From Typhlomys cinereus (lineage: Eukaryota; Chordata; Mammalia; Rodentia; Platacanthomyidae): a stretch of 64,000 nucleotides of DNA. This document shows positions 1-11,700 of the stretch, in pieces (the stretch's first letter is position 1; each line of letters opens with the position of its first letter). Under the pieces are notes generated by a model. The model had not been told where the DNA came from, did not search any database, and saw nothing but the letters and a program-made list of their open reading frames with translations. Location: the NCBI GenBank assembly GCA_023101885.1, contig JALPQD010000629.1, positions 933,078 to 997,077 on the forward strand. The letters are read 5' to 3'. The position numbers and the translations under genes are program-made.

Positions 1-833
1 TTGCTGTCCCTGGGGGCCTGTTGTCAAGGGGTTCCATGCTCTCTGTCTGGTGGAACTGTTTTCACCTCACCTCATCCCAAGAGGGTGCAGAGTCAGGGGA
101 GCAAGCTAGGGTTTGGGGGGAAGGAGGGTGCATCCTCAGCTCTGGGCCTCTAACCATGAGATGCCAGGTGGGCTCTTACCTGCTCATTGATCTGCTCACA
201 GATGGGCACATGAACGGATGTTTGAGTAGCGCCTACCTACTAGGTGGGACAGTGGTCGTCTGCAGAGAGGGGCTGTAAGGCTCTGACAGGGAGCTCAATG
301 GGGCCAAGGTCACAGGAAGTCAGTTTAGGGCCAGGCCGGAGCTCCTGTTGCGAATTCCTTTCTGCCCCGTTCTCCTCAGTCATTACCCATCTTCTCTGCA
401 CCTTCTCTCTCCAGCGAGGCTCCTCCTTGCCCCCATCCCATCCTCCCCCAAGCCCCGCCCCTTGGCTGGGAACACATCTCCAACACTTTCTCAGGCTGGG
501 CTGGGTGTTGATCACCCCGGAAGTCCCACTGCTGGGGAGGCAAGAGACCCAGGAGGCCCTTGGTTGGGGAGCTGCCAGGGCCTACGCTGGGTTCCCAGGG
601 CATGATGGGAGACAGGGGGAGAGGGGGTTTCTTCTGGTACATCCTAACCAGTAGGTGGTTTCTCCTCAGAGCCCCTTTGTCCACCTGAGCCACACGGCCA
701 GCACGTTCCAGGAGAGGACGGTGCCCAGCCTGGTGGCTCCCTCCCTCTTCCTTCTCATGCCTCACCCCTTCGGGTCCCAGCCCAGTACTTTCTCCTGGAC
801 ACGCTAACAGAAAGCGCCCCTCTGATTTTCTAA

Positions 834-861
834 CTTCTCTCTCTCTTTCTCTCTCTCTCTC
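834..861. repeat. (CT)n tract
   Basis: A short interrupted CT-rich microsatellite inside the PAX7 intron, followed by several hundred bases of generally pyrimidine-rich sequence. Confidence 0.8.
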
Positions 862-1189
862 ATCCCCCTCGTCCTCAGCACCATCTCTCCCTCACCCCAA
901 ATTACATCTAGTTCCCCTCCCGCATTTCACTTGTACACAGGTGCGAAAGCCCCCCAACCTTGGTTCAGACCCTGTTCTCCGCCCCTTTCCTCTCTCCTGG
1001 CCATTCCAACCCCCCCTTTCCTCTTCTAATCTCTCTTCATTCTCTAAGCCTTTTTCTCCTGGGTCCCCACCCCATCTCTCTTCTTCCTCCAGCCTCAACC
1101 TCTCCTCCACCACTCTAGGTCTCCCTGTCCCACCTGTCTAGATGCAACCATCACTGGACTGAGGTTGAGCTGGATGCAGGATCCCCGGG

Positions 1190-1400
1190 CCCAGTGGGGG
1201 TGGGGAGCAGGGACTGGGGGACCAGACCGGGGTGGGGCGGGCAGTGGGGCGGGAGGGGCATCCGCTCCTCTGCCGCTACTGCCGCGCCTTTGATCCATGG
1301 CCTGAGGCCGCCTGACAGTGGAAAATGCGGGGAGACAAAACCACTCAGTCAAAGTGATTCCCAACAACTGTCTCCCCGAGATAAGGACGCGCTCAGCTCA
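1190..1400. promoter_or_regulatory. G-rich stretch and adjoining candidate conserved block
   Basis: Positions 1192-1258 contain many runs of three to five G on the + strand (GGGGTGGGGAGCAGGG, GGGGTGGGGCGGGC), able in principle to form G-quadruplexes. The following 140 bases have balanced composition with motifs such as CCTTTGATCC, GAGATAAGG and CTGCTTAATTCCC, reminiscent of conserved enhancer sequence. Function is not shown. Confidence 0.25.
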
Positions 1401-2904
1401 GCGGCCTGCTTAATTCCCACTGCCCGGCCTGGGATCCCCAGCTGTAGCCAGCTACTGTGTTTCCTGCTTCCTGCCTGGGCTCTGGGGATCCGTCTTGGCA
1501 GGGGCCCGAACCCCGGTATCAAGTCACAGGACCCAGGATGGGGCCCACAGCCTGGGGACCTGGCAGACAATGGCCAACAGCTGTGTTTCCCTTTAGGGGA
1601 GCAGAGCTTCTTTGGCAAGTTGGGGCTCCTCCCTCTCCATTCATTTTTTGGGTACCCTGTGCCACGGCACTTGCCTTCTTTCCCCCTCTCTTCCCTTAGT
1701 AAAACCCCACTCTCTCTTGGACCTCAACTCTTCCTCCCACCTTTTGTACCCCCTTCAGTGTTGTCTCTGAACCCTAACCTTACAGATATTCCCCTCTCCC
1801 TCTAGAGCAGGATCCAGGCTGTGGCAGCCTGTGTCCGTAGTACAAAGCCCAGCGCGCAGTAGGAGCCCAAAACAGACCTAATAAACCCTGAGCATCTGCC
1901 CTGTGCCTAGTCCTAGGCCTGGAACATACCGGGTAGACCAAGGAAACGGGGGTGTATATGGAGCAGTCATCCCCACCAAGGGACATGCTTTCCCAGGGCT
2001 GCTGGATTGATTGACAAGCTCGACTAGATTTCTTGGAGACCTGACTTGGCCCTCTGTCCTTGACAAGCGGGGTTCAGCGTACAGATGAGGTTATGCGAAG
2101 TGACATCAAAATGGGGCCCCAAGATCCTCAGTCTGCGCTGGTCGGGCAGAGAGGGCACCTCTGTTAATGGTGGCAGAAGCAGAGGTCACAGGATGGAGAC
2201 GGCTGAGGAATCCTGAGGGCCAGGACCAGCAGGGGCAGCCCTGAGGATCACTAAGCACCCATGGGGGCTGGGGGGGGCGCAAACAGAATCTGGACGTCAC
2301 CTGTCAAAGGACAGAGGGTCCTTCACAGACCAGAGAGATTAGATTGGCACTGGGCCTTCTCAAAGCCGGCATCAGAATGTGCTAGAAACCAACTCCCAGT
2401 CTCTCGCAAGGCGGCCAGAGCAGGTCTGCGCGGCAGCGGGCCTGGGAACTGGATCTGTAAAAGAGGCAGCGCTTGAGCATCATTTGAAGCATCGTTTGAA
2501 GCAGCCTCGCAAGTCCGGAGCCTCCTGAATGCTGACCGGCTTAGTGTCTTGGCCAGTACAGTAGGAGACCCCGTCAAAGTTCCCCCTGGCCTCAGTGTAC
2601 CTGGGACTCCTGTGCACCCCAAAAGCATCAGCAGCCAACTCTCCTTTTCTTTAGAAAGGGACTCTGAAGCCGGGTCTGCCAATGTGGAGGCAGAAGCGGG
2701 AGAGTCCCTGTGAGTTAGGTTAGGCAGTGCCTGATGAGATTGTTGGGGGGGAGGGAACATTCCTGGGGTGCAGGGGTTCCTCTGAAGTGTCACTTAGTGT
2801 TACCATGTCTGGGAAGATCCGTGGGAAATTACCACAACTCAATCCAGAGAGACCCAGGCTGCCTGGGAATGAAAGTGTGGGCCGCCCCTCCAAGACCTGA
2901 TTCC

Positions 2905-3174
2905 TGAGCTGACTGCAGAGGGTGCAGGAGAGGTAGCTTACCACGCAAGCTTGAGGACCAGAGTTCGATCCCCAGCACCCACCTAAAGTGCCAGACGCAG
3001 CAGTTGCACGCACACTCGGAATCCCAGTGCAAGGCGGCAGAGACAGGTGGATTCTGGGGCTTGTCGGCTGGTCAGTCCAGCTGAGATAGTGAAGTCCAGG
3101 TTCAGTGAGAGACCCTAAGTCAAAAATACACACATGCTCACATGCCCTCACATGTGAACAGGCATGCTCGCGCA

Positions 3175-3178
<4 letters not shown>
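2905..3178 (+). mobile_element. tRNA/7SL composite SINE (B4-like)
   Basis: The tRNA-type head includes GAGTTCGATCCCCAGCACCC (B-box region). A body with GGAATCCCAGTGCAAGGCGG, and a 3' part GGTTCAGTGAGAGACCCTAAG typical of B4-like rodent SINEs, follow. A CA tract forms the tail. Confidence 0.7.

Positions 3179-3212
<34 letters not shown>
3178..3212. repeat. (CA)n microsatellite
   Basis: A perfect CA run forming the tail of the preceding SINE. CA tails on SINEs recur across this window. Confidence 0.95.
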
Positions 3213-3217
<5 letters not shown>

Positions 3218-3884
3218 CCCTGCTTCACTTCACACCTAGAAACACTTCTCGCTGTCCAGAACGACTCCAGTTAGCAGCCTTCTCAGTCACCATCTCTGTT
3301 CCCATGACTGGGGCAACATCTGCCTCTTAACTCACCCGTCTGGAACAGAGGCAAGCCGCACGAGTGAGGCAGTATAACCCCAAGGACAAGGCACCCACGC
3401 GGCCCTGCTCCAGTCCCTCCGTCCTATTGGGATTCAGACCTCGGCTTCCCCTGGCTCTGAAGACTTCGGATGGAGCTGGCCCAAGGCCAAATGAATACGA
3501 CCCTCTCATCAGACTAGGGGGTCTCTGACCAGCGGCATCAGAAGATTAAGGTCCCAGGAGGACCCTGGCCAGGGTCTTATCACAAAGGGGACACATCTAG
3601 GTTGAAATTGAGACGTGGTGCCCAGGGGCAGGAGTTCCTAAGCCACCTCCCCCCAAGGGCTCCTTTCCTTTCCTGGCCACAGACAAGGACCTCCCGGTCT
3701 GGAACACTGTATAGCATCCTTCTGAGCCCCCTAGGAGGTCAGCCCCACCCACAGCCAGTTCCGCTGGCTCTCTGGGTCTCTCGGGTGAAACCGCTTTTTC
3801 TACCATGTAGAGAAGCAGCTTGTGGGGCCAGCACAAGTTACCATTACTCGGAACCTGTGCCAACAAGGGGTGCCTTTGGCTTTG

Positions 3885-4066
3885 TTTCTGCCAGGTGCTG
3901 GGGATAGAACCCGGAGCCTTGGTCATGCTAATCCAAGCAAATGTCCCTTGTGTCGTGAGACAGGGTTGCATGATGTAGCCCAGGCTGCCCCAGAACTCTC
4001 CGTGTAGCTCAAGCTGACCCTCACTTCCGGAGTACTGGGCTGACAGATCGTGCCTGTCACGCCCAG
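3885..4066 (-). mobile_element. Composite SINE with B1 part, inverted
   Basis: GTGCTGGGGATAGAACCCGG is an inverted tRNA-type head. GAGACAGGGTTGCATGATGT and TAGCCCAGGCTGCCCCAGAAC are an inverted B1 right part. Together they resemble the B4/ID-B1 arrangement. Confidence 0.7.
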
Positions 4067-5339
4067 TGTGGCAAAGCGCTTAGCTCCTGTTGGCAGCTCC
4101 GTCCTGGTTCAGTACCGGGACCTGCAGCATTGGATCCGTTGTGCAGACTCAGAGGTGAGAGAAACCATGGAGAGAGGAGGTCAGAATCCAAATCCAGGTC
4201 TGCCCCGTTCAGGTGTCCTCCCCTTGGCTGCGCTGCCTGGAAAGGAGGGCAGTACTGCTCCACGTCTGGGCTGACCTTCAGAAGGTGTGAGGGGCAACTT
4301 ATCCTGTCGTCTCCACCCAGTTCCCACATCTGGACTTCCTATAGGGGCTCAGTGTATCCCACCCTGAGCATTTAGAGAACACAGAATGGAAGGGGCCATG
4401 GATGGAACCCGCAGTCTTCAGGGGAGGAAAGGCAGGGGAGAAAGGAGAGGGGTGAGGAGCCAAGCCAAGCAGACGTCAGTCTGGGGGTTCCAGGGTTGGC
4501 TTGGGAAGTACCTCCTGCAGAGGACAACGGTGGGGGTGGGGGGACAGGGAAGGACGCAGAGGGCAGATAGGTGGATGGGTAGACAGATGAACCAGACAGT
4601 CATGTTGGGAGATGCTAGCGAGAGAAGGAAGACAGATCCAGGGACCCAGGAAGAAGAAGAGAAAGAGAGAGGAGAGGAGAGAAGACTGAAAACAGAAAGA
4701 TGGAGAGAGGACCACAATGGCAGAGACAGAGAGACCCACACAGGGGAGACAGGAATGTGAGGCCTGACGAATGGATCACCGAGGCAGGCAGAGGCCAGGA
4801 GCCGGGCCAGGAGGGCCCAGCGCGGAGGGGGCAGGCACAGAGAGGAGCTGCCCCAATTGGAATTCTGTCCCCACCAGCACCCATCCGGCTGTGTAGCTTT
4901 CAGCAGCCACACCCTCCAGATCGGTAATAGTCAAAGTCCCTTTGTCCCCCCCCCAACAGAGTGGCCTGCCACAAACATCACTTTAATCTTCCCTGTTACA
5001 GTGTCTCCCACCATAGTCTAGCTGTCTATCCACGGCAGGGACCTCTTCCTGGGATGCTCAGCCTGAACCTCAGATGTCCCGGCCCCCCAGCATAAAGATG
5101 GCAGGTCCCCAAGCCCCCAGAACATGGGGGTAAGAAGTCCTGCCCTTTGGCCAAGTGTTTTCCTTTAGTTCCAGATGCCACCCTGACAGGTGTTGCCATG
5201 ATTAATGTCCCCGCCCCCAGCCCTGGACCAACTCCTCCCTCCCCAAGCCACAGCTGGCCGTGGGTGGGCAGTACAGTCTGGGCTTTCCGGGAATATTCTT
5301 CTGGTTCCCTCCTTTCCCTGGCCCTCCCCTGCCAGCTCG

Positions 5340-5430
5340 GCTGACCTCTGCTGACCCTCCTTCCAACCTGCTTCCTGGGCTGTGTAATGGCGTTAACAGT
5401 CTCGCTATTAAGGTCACTTTGCCCAGCCAA
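5340..5430. promoter_or_regulatory. Weak candidate conserved block in PAX7 intron
   Basis: A repeat-free stretch with GTAATGGCGTTAACAGTC and CGCTATTAAGGTCAC. It looks less neutral than its GC-rich surroundings, but no specific site is certain. Confidence 0.2.
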
Positions 5431-6109
5431 GTGCCCAAACCCCTTAGGGTCAAGAAGAGGCAGCTGCAGGCATCTGTGGGACATACAGCTCCCAGAACAT
5501 GGGGGCACAGACAGCTCCAGTCCTGTTGGCGATGTTAGGGTGCCGGGGGGGGGGGATGCATGATAATTATCAGATCATACATGGACATAGAACCTCCCAG
5601 GAGCCGGAAGGCCAAAATTAGGGGCCTCGCTTGACCTGGGGGTAGGGTGAGGAGTGACCATGGCTGGAGTCAGAACTGACCACGTCCAATGGCTGTGTGG
5701 TCTCGAGCAACCGACTTGACATCTCTGTGCTTCTTGATGCCCCCGATTGCTCTGAGGATTGAGTGGGGTTAGCCGCCAGACAAGTACGTTGAGAGACCGT
5801 TAGCTCCCATTACAAACAGAGCTGTAGCTAGCTAGCCCCAGGACCACAGAAAGGGGTGTCATGGGAGCTGGGGGCTCTGATTGGAGTTGGTGGGGCATCT
5901 GTATAGGTTGGCATGAGGACAACATTCTAGTCCCTTTTGCTTACCAAATCCCTTCCTGAATCACTGTCTACTCCGCCAGCGCCCCCCTATCTGCTGCCTC
6001 ATCTCTCCCGCCCCAAGACAGAAACAGACAGCATCTCACAGCGCCGGCCGCAGGCCTCCTGTTTGTTTGCTACAAAGTCATCCGTGCCGTGGGCACTTTT
6101 TTTTTTTTT

Positions 6110-6200
6110 TTGCTAATTTTATAGCCGCCTTTATCAAGTGGGGATTCACAGGCGCGTTATCCTGATAAGTGGATTAGTCTCTGAGCTAAACAAGGAGGTG
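6110..6200. promoter_or_regulatory. Candidate conserved non-coding element in PAX7 intron
   Basis: After a poly(T) run the sequence holds GCTAATTTTATAGCC, CTTTATCAAGTGG and TATCCTGATAAGTGG. These give two GATA-type cores, a TAATTT homeodomain-like core and a TCAAGTGG NK-type site within 90 bases. Such density in unique AT-rich sequence suggests an enhancer. Conservation was not tested. Confidence 0.35.
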
Positions 6201-6884
6201 CGGAGTTCAGGACCTGCTCGGCAGAAGACATTTGTCTCTTAAAGAATGGGACCTGCGTTCCGTTCCCCGCCCTGTGGGGGCGTTTGATTCGCTGGAAGGG
6301 CCATCTGCGTGTCTTGTCTCAGGGCCCCGGGGAGCTGTAATTCCAGAACTTTCTACAGAGCAAACAGGGAATGGGGGGGGGGTTACTGAGCCTGGGTTTG
6401 GTGGGTGGGTGCTGGAGAGGGAGGAAGGCTGGATTTCATCCCCATCCGTCATCCACCTGGGCTCACTGCACAGGAACACCTGCCTGGGCCACGGGTTCCT
6501 AGCGACTCCCCCCCTCCCTTCACTCCGGCCTCCACGTCCTCTGAACTGCCCCCCCCCCAGTCCCTCCAAGAGCCCCTTGGGCTGTAATGAATCCAGACTT
6601 TGATAAGATGCGGCCTCAGCGCTCGCATACTTCACAGTCCAATTGAACCAAAACCAGAGCCAGAGCCAGGAACGAAGAGGCCTCCAAACCCAGCAGCAAG
6701 AAGCGGATCTGCTCAGAGACCTAGAATGTTCCTTAGCCTTGGCAGTAGTCTCCAAGGAGCAGTCATCGGGGGCTTACAGGATATCTCTAGCTGTCTTGCA
6801 GTCACCCCTGATAATGGTTGCGTGTAAACCCCCCTGACGCCCTGGGTTGGGATATAATATCATTCTGAGCTCTACTCTTTTTTT

Positions 6885-7085
6885 TTTTTTAGCATTTTAT
6901 TTATTAGAGAGAAACGGGTGAGGGAGAGAGAACGCACAGGCATGCCACGTTGCATGGGTAGAGGTCAGAGGACCACTTTTGGAAGTCTACGTGGGCAGAC
7001 TTTTTCATTCTACGTGGATTTTGGGGAATTGAACTTGGTTTGTGAGCGTGCGCCTCACTCGCTGAGTCGTGTCAACAGTCCCTGA
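6885..7085 (-). mobile_element. B3-like SINE, inverted
   Basis: AGAGGTCAGAGGACCACTTTTG is followed by a diverged AATTGAACTTGGTTTGTGAG and CGCTGAGTCGTG, the inverted order of a rodent B3/B2-type SINE with its tRNA head at the right. It is diverged and therefore probably old. Confidence 0.65.
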
Positions 7086-7570
7086 GTTATGTTCCGAGAA
7101 CTCACGCGTCTGCGCTCCTTGCACCAAGGAGCCAAGTGCCAGGAGTACCGGTGTGGTATGCTGGCGTCACGGTAACCCGCACTCTCCAGGAAGATGACCC
7201 GCGTGTAGCTCGTGACTTGGCGTGGGCTCATGGTGGCCCACCGGATACTGGGACTATGAAAAGAAATGAAGGACCAGGGGCAGCTCTTGGGAAGTCCAGG
7301 CCAGGAGTAGCCACGAAGATGGAGAAGATACAAGCCGGAGGGAGGAGAAAGGCTGGGCAGATGCTGGGTCCTACAAGGCTTGAGGACAAAGTGGGGCCCA
7401 GGACCCCGGTAGTTCCCGTCTCTCTTCCTTTCTTTCATGTGAGTAGCTGAAGGTTCGGTCTCCACCCTGCGCTTACTGGAACGTGTCGGGGGGCAGAGCC
7501 GGAGAGGGCTGGGGCGTCTCAGGCCCTCAGCTGGTCCTTAGCCACTGTGTCCTCCTAAGCCGCCTCCAGC

Positions 7571-7675
7571 TGAGTGTGATTTTGCTATTTATTTACATGT
7601 AATTATTGCTATGAGGTGCAGATATTAACGCTGTCAAGAGCAATTTGCTCTGACATTTTTCACTCGCTCGGCGCC
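7571..7675. promoter_or_regulatory. Candidate conserved non-coding element in PAX7 intron
   Basis: TTTGCTATTTATTTACATG, TAATTATTGCTATGAGG and GATATTAACGCTGTC form a repeat-free AT-rich island in GC-rich sequence. The motifs resemble forkhead (TATTTAC), homeodomain (TAATTA) and POU-like (TTTGCTAT) sites. The shape is typical of deeply conserved developmental-gene enhancers. Confidence 0.4.
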
Positions 7676-8114
7676 CCCCGTCCACTCTCGATGGGACCCA
7701 GGGCTCTCCCGGCTCAGTCACCAGCACACTCGGTGGCTTGGACGAGAACCACCCAGCCGGCAAGGAGCGGCGTCCGAGAGCGCGCCGGGTTTCTCCTCGA
7801 ACTCATTAAGCTTCGAAATTGAATTTGGTCCGGGAGATGGTGGCTGGAACCTCTGCTCCACCCCCAGACTGGCTCAAGGCCTCCCCACCTTTGCCTTCCA
7901 CAGACACAACGTAGCTTACTGGGGGGGCACCAGCCAAGGGGCTGAGGCTGGCAGAGGACAGCAGGGAGACTGGCAAAGGCAGGGAGGGGAGACGTCATCA
8001 GAGAGGCAGAATACACATGGCCTCCCGGACACAGCCCAAGACAGGGATGGCCGCTCGCTCTGTGAGCTGCAACGTGGTTGCTGCTCCTCCTCCCCCAAGA
8101 ATAAGTGGACGTTA

Positions 8115-8310
8115 CAGGGGGGCTCAGTCAGCAAAGTGCATCCCACGGAAGCATGAGGAACCGATCTGCGGAATCTACATGTAAAGTGTGGCGTGGCGCT
8201 GATGAGCGCCAGTTATCCCAGCACCGGGCAAGGGGGAGAATGGAAGTCCATTCAGCTGCTTGTGAGTGGTTGCAAGCCAATGAGCGGCCCTGTATCAAAA
8301 ACAGAGGAAG
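8115..8310 (+). mobile_element. Composite SINE (B4-like), diverged
   Basis: It shows GGGGCTCAGTCAGCAAAGTGC as a decayed tRNA head, GCGCCAGTTATCCCAGCACC as the B1-like start, and a CCCTGTATCAAAAACAG end followed by a CA tail. Confidence 0.55.
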
Positions 8311-8350
8311 GACAACCAAGGTTGCCGTCCGACCCCAACACACCACACAT

Positions 8351-8406
8351 GCACACACACACACACACACACACGCACACACACACACGTGCACGCACAC
8401 ACACAC
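8351..8406. repeat. (CA)n microsatellite with CG/GT interruptions
   Basis: A CA array with interruptions (ACGCACAC, ACGTGCACG) immediately downstream of a SINE body. Confidence 0.9.
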
Positions 8407-8604
8407 CACAAGAGCAAAAGAATACTAGGTGGCCGTCATGGTGGGGGACAGGACTGCACCCGCTTCAGAAAGAGAGTTTGCTCTGGAGCTAGGAGTGAGT
8501 GGTCCACGTGAGGGGACCTCGCCTCATGTCCCTCCCAGAGCTCTTGAAAAGGATTCGTTCTCTATTCCCAACCTGCTGGGCTCCAAGCTCAGCCCGCCTT
8601 ATTC

Positions 8605-8800
8605 AGTCTTATTATTTCTTTGTGTGTGAATGCGTGTGTGTGCCTGTTTGCATGTGTGAAAATGTACTGTAGGTGTGCACAGGTGTGTGCGGGCATGCAT
8701 GTGCGCGTGCCAGTTTGCATGCAGGGGGGTGCCCTGCATGGGCACAGGTGTGGGTGGAGGCCTTCAGTTGATATCAAGAATCTTCCTAGATTGCTCTCTT
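8605..8800. repeat. GT-rich tract with SINE remnant
   Basis: A degenerate GT/GCAT-rich stretch ends in GGAGGCCTTCAGTTGATATC, a phrase that recurs in inverted B4-like SINEs elsewhere (for example near 45340). It is probably the tail and edge of an old inverted SINE. Confidence 0.5.
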
Positions 8801-9810
8801 ATCTTAAAGATGCAGGGCGTCTGTGGGAGCCCCAGGCTCGCCAATTCCAGCTAGCCAACCAGCTTGCCCTAGGAATGCCCTACCTCTGCCCTCTCCCCAG
8901 AGCGCCACCACGCCTACGTGGCTTTACGTGGGTCCTTGGTATTTGCGCGCCGATCCTCGCACTTTCCCAGCAAATGCTTTCTGCACCAAGCCATCCCCAA
9001 CCTTCCCCACCCCACGCAGGCAAACTGTTTGGCTTCTCAGAACGTCCACTTCCTGGTGTTTAAGATGGAGCAGATGGTTTTCATCAGAGCCAAACTTCGC
9101 TGAGGCCAAGGTGATCGGATAGAGGCTGCATCCATCTTGGTCTGGTCAGGAGGGTCTTCTTGCCCTCCCTCGTGCCACTCCCTAGCTGCCTGGCCATCTG
9201 GAGGCCCCCTGTGGGACACCCAGAGGCACTGCTATTTCAGGAAGACCACAGTGAATCCTCTCTGAATTGGCAGCCATATGATGTGGTGGCAAGGAGTGGC
9301 TGCCCGCACGCAGTAGGTGGGAAGGAGTCGCACAGTAGGCACTTAGCACTGGAGATTATGGTTGTGTTCCCGGTGAGCATCCCCGTGCCAGGAGCCATTT
9401 TTGGAACCGGAAGCTGAGGGCTACGGGGGAGTCCATCCCTCCCACTTGGGATTCGCCCCTCTGGGCGGCTCTGAGCCATCATGGCCGAGGGTCCCTAACG
9501 TACTGTGATTCGCGCCAGCTTGTCTGCCCAGGTACTAACGAGGTCTCCGCTGTCACCACGCAGTCCCTGCCAACGCCAATCTGCATCCTCGTCTCTGGCA
9601 ATTATGGAGGGGACCCCCCCCAATGCCAGGGGCCCTGAGGCTCCCTTCCCCTCCCTCCCCCTCATCCCTCTGCCTCCTCCTCCCCTCGGCTCGGCCAATT
9701 AGGCCCTGACACCTGGAGCCGCTGACAAACTGTTTCTGTCACTTGCTCTCTGTCTTTCATTAGGGCCTCCAAGGAGGGGGGAGCAGCGGAGGGAGGGAGG
9801 GAGATGGGAT

Positions 9811-9935
9811 CTTTCATGCTTAGTAAGGCCAGATACATTAATTACAAAACGGCCATTTGCCGCGTGAAACTGCGCTAATTAAATTTATGCAATCATTATC
9901 TTTAAATAGTCATATCTTTCCCGGCGATCGGCTCA
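9811..9935. promoter_or_regulatory. Candidate conserved non-coding element in PAX7 intron
   Basis: This block is strikingly AT-rich with several homeodomain-type cores: ACATTAATTACAAAACGG, GCGCTAATTAAATTTATGC and ATCATTATCTTTAAATAG. The two TAATTA/TTAATTA palindromes are sites that paired-type homeodomain factors, PAX7 among them, can bind. CpG dinucleotides persist (GCCGCGTG), which is unusual in neutral DNA. It is the best enhancer candidate in the window by appearance; alignment would be needed to confirm. Confidence 0.45.
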
Positions 9936-11035
9936 GTCCCTTCCCTCCGCTGCTCCGAGCGCTCGCTCTAATCCCCTGTCTTGTTTGTGGAGCTACAGAG
10001 ATGCTTCCTCCATTTCCTCCCCCCACACCCCTCACACCTCCCTCACCTCCTGGGGCCAATCCTGGGCCCAGCACCCACGGGCCTGACGGCCTCACGGGCC
10101 ATCCGACACGGGCCTGTCCGCCTTGTTCAGGACCTGCCCAGGGAAGGACAGCTCGTCTTCACCGTGCTTCCAGATGTGTCTGGATGTTTCTAGTCATTTG
10201 GAGGGTGATATTTTTTGGATGCGATAGGGGAGGAGGGGGGAGGGATGTGGGTGATTGACTTGTTTCAAGTCATTCTGTCCACCCTCCTACTCTGCCCCCT
10301 GGCTCCATGGGTCAGAGACCCTTGGGATGAGGAGGGGCATGGACATGCCACTTGATTCTTCTCACCCCACCTCGTTCTTACCACGCGCACCAGCCTGTGC
10401 CGGGCTTGGACTGCGGAAAGATCGATCCATCCGTTCCTTCCTGAACTTGCTCACTGGGCAGATGTTTGGTGGGCACCTACTATGTGCCAGGTACTGCCCC
10501 CAAGCAGTCAGCTCTGCCAAGTCCAGGACTGCCGTGGCACGGGAGAATGTGGGGGTGCTGAGGAGGTGTCCGTGTGAGAGAGGAGGGGCAGGCACATGCT
10601 TTGCTTTCTGGCGCCGTAGTAGGCACCGAGTCACAAGCTGCCTGAGCCCAGGATGCGGCTGCTGGAGGGCTGTAGGCGGGAACCGGCGACAACAGCCTCT
10701 CTGGGCAGAACCTTCCAGAAGAGTCTTCCAAAGTCTGTCTGGATCCCTCCTACAGCCCTTCATAGCGGGTCCTTTACCCTAAGCTCCTTCCTCTCCACCC
10801 TGGTGGACCCCGTTTGCTTCGGGGGTCTTCCCCAGCCTGGCAGCTGACTATCCAGAAGGACTGAGGGGGCCCACCCTGCTGAGAGGCGACAGGAAGGTTC
10901 AGTGTTTATTGGGGGGAAGAGAGCAGCTGCTGAGGTCTGGCCTCAGTCGGTACTCTTGGTGAGGTTGCCCCAGAAGGGTAAACATGACACGTGCCTGCAT
11001 GCTGTAAATGCACACACACTGGTTTCTTGCATGCA

Positions 11036-11038
<3 letters not shown>

Positions 11039-11068
<30 letters not shown>
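11039..11068. repeat. (GT)n microsatellite
   Basis: A perfect GT run at the tail of the inverted SINE that follows; GCATGCATGC alternation precedes it. Confidence 0.95.
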
Positions 11069-11332
11069 ACATCAGAAGGCACTTGAGTGTGTGCTTATGG
11101 AGGCCCAAGGATGACATCGGGAATCATCATGGATGGCTTTACCTCTTTATAGCTTTGCTCTGAGGATTCCCAGGCTCCGCCTTCCAGGGCTGAAATTACA
11201 GGCCCCTCCCATATCTGCTGGCATATTTATGTGGGACCTGGTGATCTGAACTCAGATTCTTTCACTTGTGAGGCAAAGGCTGTAGCCCTGGAAGCAAAGG
11301 CCCTAACCCAGGAGTCATTTTTCCAGCCCCCC
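11068..11332 (-). mobile_element. tRNA-headed composite SINE, older type, inverted
   Basis: Read on the - strand it opens with a decayed GGGCTGG head, has AGAATCTGAGTTC as the B-box region, a body with CCTGGAAGGCGGAGCCTGGG, then GATTCCCGATGTCATCC and a CA tail. It matches the copies at 19789, 34851 and 46053 along its length. Head length relative to the others suggests a small internal duplication (CAAAGGC twice). Confidence 0.75.
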
Positions 11333-11700
11333 CAACTCTTACAATATATACACACCAAGTTCACACATGCATGCCCACAAACACAACCCTCACATGTGTG
11401 CGCACACGACTCCTCATACACACAATAGTGTCTGCACACATAAATACACACAAACATAGAAAGATTCCACAGGCAGGTACCATACTGCTCTGTGCCCACA
11501 AAATCCCATATATAATAGTCCTGTGTGCCTGCACATGCTCACACATGCTCTGCAGGCATGTCTTCACACGCACAATAGAATCTTCTATGCAATAGTTGCA
11601 CATACACATGGGATTCTCATTTAACTGCCATGCACTCAGTACTTATGCACACATGTGCACATGCAGGATTCTCTCACATGCCACACACACATGCTGAGTT
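11333..11700. repeat. Degenerate CACA-rich region
   Basis: CA/TG-rich imperfect sequence with many ACACA words interspersed with unique bases. It probably derives from decay of a longer CA array. Confidence 0.6.

Noticed and set aside
1194..1805. 203-codon frame in GC-rich intron DNA
   Set aside because: No recognisable domain, and the frame passes through a G-run region and pyrimidine-rich sequence; composition alone explains it.
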